Source of the DNA: Amycolatopsis regifaucium
GTDB lineage: Bacteria > Actinomycetota > Actinomycetes > Mycobacteriales > Pseudonocardiaceae
NCBI RefSeq assembly: GCF_001613935.1
Contig: NZ_LQCI01000002.1
Span: 62,001 to 126,000, forward strand
Direction of reading: 5' to 3'
Length of the DNA stretch: 64,000 nucleotides
Shown here: in pieces, positions 34,564 to 41,545 of the stretch
How positions within the stretch are numbered: position 1 is the stretch's first letter
How the letters are laid out: the number at the start of each line of letters is the position of its first letter
Notes under the pieces: model-generated
Databases searched by the model: none
Told to the model about the DNA's origin: nothing
Seen by the model: the letters and a program-made list of their open reading frames with translations, nothing else
Program-made: the position numbers and the translations under genes

Positions 34564-35834
34564 GTCCGCCTCCTTCCCTGGCCGACCCCGTGGTCGGCGG
34601 TCGCTCTGCTGAGCACCGGTGGCGCAGCACGGACACCGCTGAACGCGACCACGAGACTTTCCGGTCCACGCAAACTCGGGGTCGCCTTGTACGTGAGCCG
34701 ATCCGTCAGTGGCTTCGGCTCGACAACCCGGCAGGCGAACGCCGCGAACGCGGCGGCTCCTTCGACCCGGGCGAGCCCGCTGCCGAGGCAGAAATGCGGG
34801 CCCGACGCGAAAGCGAGGTGCTGCCCGGCTCCCGGCCGGCCGATGTCGAACTCGTCGGGCCCGGCGAAGACGGCGGGATCGCGATTGGCCGCACCCAGCA
34901 GGAGGACCAGAAGATCCCCTGCCGCGATCCGCAGTCCACCGACGGTCAGGTCGGCGACGGCCACTCTCGTGGTGATCTGCGCGGGCGAGTCGTATCGCAG
35001 CACCTCGTCCACCATCGCGGGCGCCAGCTCCGGATCCTCGGTGAGACGCCGCAACTGTTCCGGATGCTCCAGCAGTGCCCGGACGCCGTTTCCGACGAGA
35101 TCGACCGTCGTCTCGTAGCCGGCGTTGATCAGCAGCACGCAGATACCGAGGACTTCGCTTTCACTCAGCCCGCTTCCCTCGTCCCCGGTGTTCAGCAGGG
35201 CGTCGAGGACGGGGCCGTGCGGCGCCGAACGTGGTTCCGCGAGCAGCTTCTTGAAGTAGACGAGCAGGCGTCCACCCGCCCGCGCCGCGTCGCCGGTCGC
35301 CTCGTGATCCACCGATCCCAGCGGGAGCGGGTACAGCCCGCGGGAGAGCGTCCTGGACCAGTCGCCGACCAGTTCGTGATCCGCGGCGGGAACGCCCAGC
35401 TGGGCGCAGACCGTCGACAACGCCAGCGGCGAAGCGAAGTCCTTGATGACATCGAAGGGCTTGTCCGGGGGAATCGCGTCGAGGAGATCGTGCACCGTCG
35501 CCCTGATCCGCGTCACCAGCGGCGCGAGGGCGCGCCCGGTGAAGGCCTTGGACACCAGGCGGCGGAGGCGAGTGTGGTCCGGCGGATCGAGGTCGACGAG
35601 CTTCCGGCTCGCCGGTCGGACGTCCTCGTGGAAGATGCGGGCCCGGCTCCTGTCGCTACTGACGCGTGGGTCGCGCAGGATCGCCGAACAGTGTTCGTGC
35701 TTCGCCACCACGACGACGCCGTCCGAAGCCGGATACGGCGAGGACTCCCGCAGGCGGGCGAGAACCGGGTAGGGCTCCCGCTCACGCAGGACCTCCGGTA
35801 AGCGGGCGAAGACCTCTCCGAGGTCGGTGGTCAT
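34560..35834 (-). CDS. Cytochrome P450
   Basis: 424 residues; ATG 35834 overlaps the upstream stop (ATGA). Heme loop FASGPHFCLGSGLARVE (Cys about 349), I-helix LLINAGYETTVDLVGN with an intact Glu-Thr pair, ExxR as EVLR, and DPPDHTRLRRLV. It is a canonical soluble bacterial P450, unlike its neighbour at 31270. The stop overlaps the FAAL start (GTGA), so the three genes 35831-34560-32842 are translationally coupled. It probably hydroxylates the acyl product and could create the alcohol that the carbamoyltransferase modifies. That order is inferred. Confidence 0.92.
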   Translation of the reverse strand: MTTDLGEVFARLPEVLREREPYPVLARLRESSPYPASDGVVVVAKHEHCSAILRDPRVSSDRSRARIFHEDVRPASRKLVDLDPPDHTRLRRLVSKAFTGRALAPLVTRIRATVHDLLDAIPPDKPFDVIKDFASPLALSTVCAQLGVPAADHELVGDWSRTLSRGLYPLPLGSVDHEATGDAARAGGRLLVYFKKLLAEPRSAPHGPVLDALLNTGDEGSGLSESEVLGICVLLINAGYETTVDLVGNGVRALLEHPEQLRRLTEDPELAPAMVDEVLRYDSPAQITTRVAVADLTVGGLRIAAGDLLVLLLGAANRDPAVFAGPDEFDIGRPGAGQHLAFASGPHFCLGSGLARVEGAAAFAAFACRVVEPKPLTDRLTYKATPSLRGPESLVVAFSGVRAAPPVLSRATADHGVGQGRRRT

Positions 35835-37519
35835 CGGCCGGCCTCAGAGCGGTAGAGCGCCCCCTCCGACCAGATGTAGCGGACCTTTCCCCAGCGGGCG
35901 GCGGAAGCGACGTCCGGGAAGAACCCGGATCCGTTGAAGTTCGCGCTGGTGTTGCACAACACCGGTACCCCGGTCCGGCGCCGGTAGGCGGTCAGCAGTT
36001 CGTACGTCACCGGGTTCTCCGCACCGACGGTCTGCAGCCGGGCGCTGCCGTCGACGTGCACCACGGCCGGGACCCGCGCGCGCCATTCCGGACGGACCTG
36101 GTGCTCGAACAGCATGTACGGGTCCCGGGTGCCCGGCGAGAACACGTCGGGAGCCGCGTCCTCCAGGCAGATCGGTGCCACCGGCCGGTAGGACGCGCGC
36201 TGCTTGAGCTCGTTCAGCCGGTCCAGCATCCCGGCGTCGATCGCCGGGGCGATGATGCTCCGGTGCCCGAGCGCGCGGGGACCGATCTCGGCCCGGCCGG
36301 TCAGGACGATCACCGGTTCGCCTTCGACGGCGAGCAGTTCGGCCAGTTCGTCCAGCGTGCACGGCGTCGACGTCCAGCCCTGCGGCACTTCGGCACCGGG
36401 AATGACCTCCGGTCCCGCGAAGGCCGACCAGTGCAGGGCACTCTTCCCGGTGCGGTCGATCATCTCCGCGCAGGCCGCGCCGATGGCCGAACCCGCGTCG
36501 TTGGGGAACGGCGGTACCCACACCTCGGAGAACAGGCCGGAGTCCCGGACCCGGGCGTTCCACTTGATGTTCAAGGCACATCCACCGGACAACGCGAGCG
36601 GCGTACCGCGGAACTCTTTGTGCTCGGTCACGAACCGGCGGAGCGCTTCGACCAGCAGTCCCCCGAGGTATTCCTGCATCGACGCCATCAGGGTGGCGTC
36701 GGAAAGCTTCTTCGGCGCCAGCTCGCGCAGGACGGAGCGGCTCCACAGATACATGGGCACGACGTCGGTGGGCCGGTGCCTGCTCGAAGCGGCGGCCATG
36801 GCGGCCAGGGCGTCGTCGTCCGGGCTCCCCAATGCCGCGTAGGCCATCGCTTTGCCGGAGACCGGCAGGATCACCGTCTCCAGTTTCCGGGCATCGGTGT
36901 CGAGGGCGCCGTCCCCGGTGCGGAAGGGTTCGAGGTGGGTGGCGAAGATGGGGTATAGACCACCCAGGACGTCCAACAGCCAGCGCAGCGGCCGCAGAGA
37001 CCGGCGGGCCGGGTCGTAGTGATACAGACAGGGCGCCATGCCGCCGTCCCACACCACGATGAGCGCGGATTCACCCCGCCGGGCGAAGGGACTGCTGCAG
37101 TAGCCCGCCAGCGCGTGGCCGGTCGCATGGCTGAAACTGCGGAACTTCACCAGGCGGTCACCGAACAGTTCGGCCGTTTCGAACGGACGGCTGAGCGGGT
37201 CGATGCCACTGCCGGGCAAGTCGCGATAGGAGGCGACCGGTACCGGACGCCGGCCGCCCGCGTCGTCGATCACGTGGACCTGGTGGGTGTCCTCACCCGC
37301 GGTTCGTCCCCAGCCGTCCACCGCGATCGAAGTCAGCTCTTCCGGGCACAGCCCCTGCCCGCCGAGTACGGCGACGAGGTCACGCCACGTGTTCAGCGCC
37401 GAGTACCGATCCCGGTTCTCCAGTTTCTCGGCCTCGATCGAGAAGAGCAGTCGATCGTCTTCGATCGCGGCCAGGGAGCCGTCGTGGGTGAGCTTCAATC
37501 CGCAGAAGATCTCGCTCAT
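35831..37519 (-). CDS. NodU/CmcH/TobZ-family O-carbamoyltransferase
   Basis: 562 residues from ATG 37519 with GGAAAGGGG seven bases upstream. The N-terminal Kae1-like half has LKLTHDGSLAAI and SHATGHALAGY with VVWDGG, typical of the metal/ATP site. The C-terminal YrdC-like half has GRAEIGPRALGHRSII and RPVAPICLEDAA. The family uses carbamoyl phosphate and ATP to put a carbamoyl group on a hydroxyl, as in cephamycin, tobramycin and novobiocin tailoring. It is the first gene of the operon and overlaps the P450 gene by four bases. The expected product modification is a carbamate on the lipid or polyketide. Confidence 0.93.
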   Translation of the reverse strand: MSEIFCGLKLTHDGSLAAIEDDRLLFSIEAEKLENRDRYSALNTWRDLVAVLGGQGLCPEELTSIAVDGWGRTAGEDTHQVHVIDDAGGRRPVPVASYRDLPGSGIDPLSRPFETAELFGDRLVKFRSFSHATGHALAGYCSSPFARRGESALIVVWDGGMAPCLYHYDPARRSLRPLRWLLDVLGGLYPIFATHLEPFRTGDGALDTDARKLETVILPVSGKAMAYAALGSPDDDALAAMAAASSRHRPTDVVPMYLWSRSVLRELAPKKLSDATLMASMQEYLGGLLVEALRRFVTEHKEFRGTPLALSGGCALNIKWNARVRDSGLFSEVWVPPFPNDAGSAIGAACAEMIDRTGKSALHWSAFAGPEVIPGAEVPQGWTSTPCTLDELAELLAVEGEPVIVLTGRAEIGPRALGHRSIIAPAIDAGMLDRLNELKQRASYRPVAPICLEDAAPDVFSPGTRDPYMLFEHQVRPEWRARVPAVVHVDGSARLQTVGAENPVTYELLTAYRRRTGVPVLCNTSANFNGSGFFPDVASAARWGKVRYIWSEGALYRSEAGR

Positions 37520-37592
37520 GGCGGTACCCCTTTCCCGGAGTCGATTTCCCGATTCGCGGAAGTCAGCTGAACAGAAGAATTCGGCACCATCT

Positions 37593-37649
37593 TCAGTACG
37601 CGGGGTCGAAAATGTCCAACATGGCCGGGCCGACTTGGACTTCCAGCAT
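37593..37649 (-). CDS. Candidate 18-residue peptide ORF upstream of the tailoring operon
   Basis: ATG 37649 to TGA 37593 encodes MLEVQVGPAMLDIFDPAY. A plausible ribosome site (GAAGAGG) lies about 10 bases upstream, and the carbamoyltransferase gene starts 73 bp downstream on the same strand. It could be a leader peptide, a small precursor or chance. The residue pattern (hydrophobic with acidic D.FDP.Y end) is not low complexity. I do not recognise a family. Confidence 0.3.
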   Translation of the reverse strand: MLEVQVGPAMLDIFDPAY

Positions 37650-37800
37650 AGGATCGTTGCCTCTTCGGACATGTTCCGGATGCGACCGCCCGACCCCGGT
37701 GTAAGCGGCCTGAGCCGAGGGTGAATCAGGGCAATCCGGGCCGATATTCAGGCATACTCCAGCACCCCGGCACGCCCGGTACACGGCGGACGGAAAGCGT

Positions 37801-38349
37801 CTACGACACCCAGCCGTTCTCGTCCGGCTTGGGATTGTGGTTCACCGTGGGATCCGGATTCGTATAGGCGTTCCAGGGCTCATTCGGCCTCTCCCCGTTG
37901 CTCTGCTCCGTCGCACTGGGGACCGCCTGGGTGAGGTTGTCGTTGTATCCGTCGCCGTCGGAGTTGGTGCCCTCCCCGGAATAGTTCCGCTGGTCGTTCT
38001 CGGTCTTCTGGTCGAAGGTCGTGATCTTGCCGGAGATCTCCCCTTCGAGCGCGGCGAGAAGACTCTTGATCGCCGCGGCGTTGTCGCCGTCGGTCTTCTC
38101 GAACTTGTCCGCGATGGCCTTCAGTTTCGCGCTCATGGTTTCGAAGGTGAGCGTGAGATGGTCGGCATGCGCGACAACGGCGTTGCGCCGGTCATCGACG
38201 ACCCTCTCGACCCACTGGGCCAGCGGGAACTTCCCCGCGTTAGGCCAATGGTTCTTCAGCGACTCGAAGGCCGTCTTGTGCTCGTCCATGATCTTGGCGA
38301 TGTTGTCGGCCACCCCTCGGATGGCGTTGGCATCGATTTTCGTCGCCAC
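37801..38349 (-). CDS. ESX/WXG100-like secreted-type protein with acidic tail
   Basis: 182 residues, GTG 38349 with AAGGAG at good spacing. Residues 1-115 are almost entirely helical (DANAIRGVADNIAKIMDEH and following), with a central NHWPNAGKF turn, resembling WXG100/LXG-type helical hairpins. The remaining ~65 residues are Asn/Asp/Pro/Gly-rich and disordered (SGEGTNSDGDGYNDN). Such tails are common in type VII substrates. The gene starts 216 bp after a terminator hairpin and reads toward the tailoring operon, so it is probably transcribed alone. Function unknown; the secretion link is inferred. Confidence 0.6.
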   Translation of the reverse strand: MATKIDANAIRGVADNIAKIMDEHKTAFESLKNHWPNAGKFPLAQWVERVVDDRRNAVVAHADHLTLTFETMSAKLKAIADKFEKTDGDNAAAIKSLLAALEGEISGKITTFDQKTENDQRNYSGEGTNSDGDGYNDNLTQAVPSATEQSNGERPNEPWNAYTNPDPTVNHNPKPDENGWVS

Positions 38350-38564
38350 GGGAACTCCTTAGCTGATGATTCGCTGGGAAAGCCTGGGGGATCCTCCGGC
38401 CGGGCCCGGGTGGTCATAAGCGAACCGCCCTCCTTGTCAGCGCTTTCGGCCGTGGTCGCCGCCGACGGTAACGCGGGTTCGCCCGCTTCTCCGGTACGAC
38501 GGCCCCGCGCGGGCGAGGCGGAGGAGTTTCCTTCACCAAGGACGTTCGAGGTGAACGTGGCTTG

Positions 38565-38617
38565 TCCGTGAAGGCCTCCTTCCCTACTTTCAGGGTAGGC
38601 AAGGAGGCCTTCACGGA
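38565..38617. terminator. Hairpin terminator, 23-bp stem with one mismatch
   Basis: Arms 38565-38587 and 38595-38617 pair except at 38582/38600; the loop is seven bases. The arm core gtgaaggcctccttcc closely resembles the arm of the palindrome at 30227. It probably ends transcription of the ART-like gene at 38777-41029. Confidence 0.8.
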
Positions 38618-38667
38618 ATTCCTGGCTTGAGGCTTCCGACGTGGAGCGGCCGGGGTTATATGCGTGA

Positions 38668-38714
38668 AGTACATGACGGGCTCCTTCCGTGCGCCTGGCG
38701 CAGGGAATGGGGCC
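38668..38714. repeat. Diverged copy of the 30231-30277 palindrome
   Basis: Forty of 47 positions match 30231-30277 in the same orientation, including the central tgcgcct-gcgca. Seven substitutions break most stem pairs, and the outer part of the right arm is lost. This suggests a dispersed palindromic repeat rather than independent evolution of two terminators. Confidence 0.75.
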
Positions 38715-38776
38715 CTCCAGCGCTGTCGTGCTGGCGAGGCCAGTGAGTCACCCGCCAAGCCGGCGCGAATCCGTGC

Positions 38777-41029
38777 CTAAAGTTCGTTCTTCCGGTCAGC
38801 TGGGTCCGCGATTCCGGGGATCCGGCCCAACCGTGTCGTCCTCCTGCGGGATGACCGCGCGCCGCCCGAACGGCCCGTGAATCGCCGCAACGACGTCCGG
38901 ATGAGTTCGTCCCGGGCCTGGGAACCGGCCTTGCCGCCGTCCGCACCGACTTCCGATGCCATCAGTTCGCGCATCAGAATTCGTCCTCGCTCCTTTTCCC
39001 CGGGCTCGATGACTTCGAGCACTTTGAAGGCCGTGCCCGGCAGGAAGACCACCCGATTCGGAAGGCCCTCCTCTTTCGGTTCGATCAAGGCGGTGAGCCG
39101 CCCGGTCCCCGACCAGACGATCAGGTCCGTGGAACCCTTTTCCGCGTCATCGGGCACGGTGAGCAGGTTGAGAAAGCCCCATTCCCGCAGCACCATGCCG
39201 TCGCCGAGCAACTCCCACGAACCCGGCGCCGGGTCGACGACCGTCGCCGCGACGTTGCGATGCACCGGGAGCTTCTGCAGACCCGCCGCCACACAACGGC
39301 CGAAGTCCACGTGCGGTCCTTCCGCACCCGCGCGCAGGCACGCGTCGAGGTCGGGATCGTCACCGGCCAGGTACAACCCGGCCGCGACCGCTTCGGTCAG
39401 CCCACTGTCCGACATCGGGCGGTTCGGCGAGAAGCGACGCCAGGTCTCCGCGATCTGCGCCGACAGCGCATCGAAGGCGCTCTCCCGTCCCGACCGCACC
39501 GACTCCCGATCGGCGACGAATCCCGGGTCCAGGGGCCAGACGCGCGATTCGGGTCGTGGCGTGGGCTGGACCGCCGCTCGCTCGGGTTCGGTCTCCGGTC
39601 GCGGCTCCGGAAGCGCGGGTTCGCCCTCTCCTCCGCTCAGTTCCACGGCGAGATAAGGAACTTCCGTATCCGCCTCGGGTCGCGGGACCTTCGACTCTTC
39701 GAGATGCCGTCGCAGGAGCCGCGAAAGCCGGGGCAGCGGCGTCAGCGGCGTGGTGAGATCGGCGGTGAACGGAAGCTCGGTTCGTCGCGGTTCCGGTGCC
39801 GACGGGACAGGGAACGGCTTCGCGCCGGCACGGACCGGACCGTCCAGCCGGTCGAGCAACTTCGCGACGAGCGCGTCGTGCCCGGCCATCGCGGGATCGA
39901 AGAAGACGAGGAAGGCTCCGGGGTCGTACGGCATCATCCTGATCTCAGCCGCCCGCTCCGGCTCACGAGTGGTGCGGAGCCACAATCCTGCCTGGACGAC
40001 CTCGACGACCGAATCCTCTTCGTACCGATACACCCCGGGACCGACCTCGATCAAACCCTTGAAGGGCAGGCGGCCTTGGCGGATCTGCGGAGCGGCGGCC
40101 TTGGCCGAACCGCGCCGCGGCGAGAAGGTGATCTGTTCGGCGAAGGTCCGGAAGCTGTGTGAACCGTCCTCGCGGAGGGTGAAGAATTCGGGTGCCGCGG
40201 GTGAACCCACCGGGAGACCGCCGTACAGCACGATCTCCTCGCCGACGGCGTCCGCCAATGCCTGCCCGAGTGTCGTGTCCGAGGGCAGCGGAACGTTCCC
40301 GAAGCTCAGAAAGCGGGTCCGGGCGCGGGTCTCCGGCGGTACCGAGGCCCACCACCGCACGACGTCGTCCAGTGCGAGCGGCGGCAGACCGTGTCCGCCG
40401 AGCACGGCCGTGAACTCACGGGGACGCACGCTGAGCCATCGGGTCAGCCTCGCGCGGTCGGCGTCCAGCCACCGCTGTGGACCATCGGAACGCAGCCAGA
40501 CGCCGGCGGGCAGCGGTTCGACCACGAGGGCCCGCCCCGCCCGCTGGGGGTCGGTGGTGACCGGACCGTCCCACTCCGGCGAGGGGTACCTCCTGCCCAG
40601 CCGGACCGGTTCCCTGTCCGGTCCGCAGCCGACCCACCCGTTGGCTTCGAAGGGCGGCAGGAAGCACAGGCCGGAGACGCTCGCGAGCACCACCCCGTCG
40701 GGATAGATCACCGTCCGGTCGATTCGGTCCGCGAGTTTCTGCGCGGTGGCGAGGGTGATGGGCCCGGCGTCGGTGGAAGGGATCAGGCGGAGAGGCCGGA
40801 GTTCCTCGCCGAAAACCGCTCCGACGGCGTTCGCGATCGAGTGGGCGTCGGCACCGGGGCGGTCCACGACGACGACGGCGTGCTCCGGATCGGCCGGCAT
40901 CGACGAGGCCAGTTCCCGGGCCTGTGCCGTGATCCCCTCCGGACCGTGTACGACGAGCGAGGCGCCGATGCGCACGCAGGCGACTCGCGACTTGCGTCGG
41001 CCGAGACGTGGCATTTTGAGGACCGGCAT
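38777..41029 (-). CDS. 750-aa paralogue of the type VII-associated ART-like protein
   Basis: ATG 41029 is chosen (GAAAGG 8 bases upstream); an in-frame GTG at 41038 overlaps that site. It shares its plan with the gene at 13902-16397: modules LADRIDRTVIYPDG ... GWVGCGPD ... GRRYPSPEWD, a second weaker copy (LADAVGEEIVLYGGLP ... ITFSPRRG), a Pro/Glu/Arg linker, and an ART-like C-terminus with LQKLPVHRN, FLNLL, DLIVWSGTG and NRVVFLPGTAFKVL. Here the Glu expected before VVF is Asn-Arg, so catalysis is even less likely than in the paralogue. A Lys/Arg-rich N-terminus precedes the first module. It lies 18 bp downstream of the SsgA-like gene. Function unknown. Confidence 0.6.
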   Translation of the reverse strand: MPVLKMPRLGRRKSRVACVRIGASLVVHGPEGITAQARELASSMPADPEHAVVVVDRPGADAHSIANAVGAVFGEELRPLRLIPSTDAGPITLATAQKLADRIDRTVIYPDGVVLASVSGLCFLPPFEANGWVGCGPDREPVRLGRRYPSPEWDGPVTTDPQRAGRALVVEPLPAGVWLRSDGPQRWLDADRARLTRWLSVRPREFTAVLGGHGLPPLALDDVVRWWASVPPETRARTRFLSFGNVPLPSDTTLGQALADAVGEEIVLYGGLPVGSPAAPEFFTLREDGSHSFRTFAEQITFSPRRGSAKAAAPQIRQGRLPFKGLIEVGPGVYRYEEDSVVEVVQAGLWLRTTREPERAAEIRMMPYDPGAFLVFFDPAMAGHDALVAKLLDRLDGPVRAGAKPFPVPSAPEPRRTELPFTADLTTPLTPLPRLSRLLRRHLEESKVPRPEADTEVPYLAVELSGGEGEPALPEPRPETEPERAAVQPTPRPESRVWPLDPGFVADRESVRSGRESAFDALSAQIAETWRRFSPNRPMSDSGLTEAVAAGLYLAGDDPDLDACLRAGAEGPHVDFGRCVAAGLQKLPVHRNVAATVVDPAPGSWELLGDGMVLREWGFLNLLTVPDDAEKGSTDLIVWSGTGRLTALIEPKEEGLPNRVVFLPGTAFKVLEVIEPGEKERGRILMRELMASEVGADGGKAGSQARDELIRTSLRRFTGRSGGARSSRRRTTRLGRIPGIADPADRKNEL

Positions 41030-41047
41030 CGGGTTCACCTTTCGAGG

Positions 41048-41545
41048 TCAAGACTCGGGGAAGTCATCGCGGTCTTCGGCGAAGAACCGGGTGATCGACG
41101 CGTCGATCTCCAACCACGCGGTTTCTTCGCCGAAGGGCACCAAAGCGACCGTGCAGTCGAGGAATTCGGTCAGTTGCCGACGGCAGCCGGTCAGTACCGC
41201 CCGCCCGGCCGGTGCGTCCAGGCGCAGCCAGACGAGACCGGGGTCGTCCTCACCCGGGTGGATCCGGACGTCTCCGTCCCCCACCGAAAGCGCCGTCCCG
41301 CCGATCAGGAGGTCACGCCCGAGCACCCAGTCGATCGGTTCGATCTCGCCGCGCAGAAAGGACAGGGTGACGACCAGGGGGTCCTTGGTGTCATAGCAGA
41401 GGAACGCCTCGACCGCCACCGCGTCACCCGAAGGGCACCGCAGCGTGAAATCGGCCCGATGTGAGTGCGAGGTGTGGCCTTCCACCCGCCCGGTGGCGGG
41501 CAGCCGTTTGCGGCGGCAGCCGGAATCCTCAGGCACCGATGACAT
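41048..41545 (-). CDS. SsgA-like (SALP) sporulation/cell-division protein
   Basis: 165 residues from ATG 41545, overlapping the end of the upstream LAL regulator by 17 bases; GTG 41536 is an alternative. The core FLCYDTKDPLVVTLSF, WVLGRDLLIGG and GDGDVRIHP follows the SsgA/SsgB pattern, a family limited to morphologically complex actinomycetes where members position FtsZ or guide septal peptidoglycan. It is longer at the N-terminus than typical members (about 35 extra, Arg/Ser-rich residues). Coupling to a regulator and a type VII-type protein is unusual for this family. Family call good; specific role unknown. Confidence 0.85.
   Translation of the reverse strand: MSSVPEDSGCRRKRLPATGRVEGHTSHSHRADFTLRCPSGDAVAVEAFLCYDTKDPLVVTLSFLRGEIEPIDWVLGRDLLIGGTALSVGDGDVRIHPGEDDPGLVWLRLDAPAGRAVLTGCRRQLTEFLDCTVALVPFGEETAWLEIDASITRFFAEDRDDFPES

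Larger units (their letters stand above)
38350..38776. other. Intergenic region with two palindromic repeats
   Basis: About 430 bp separate the ART-like gene (stop 38777) from the ESX-like gene (start 38349). It contains a strong hairpin at 38565-38617 and a decayed palindrome at 38668-38714, both reported separately. The remaining ~210 bp next to the ESX-like gene should hold its promoter; I see no clear hexamers. Confidence 0.6.

Noticed and set aside
20956..37519. Match to the amycomicin or aerocyanidin isonitrile lipid pathways
   Set aside because: An oxidised lipid product was considered, but none of the isonitrile-forming genes I associate with those pathways is present.
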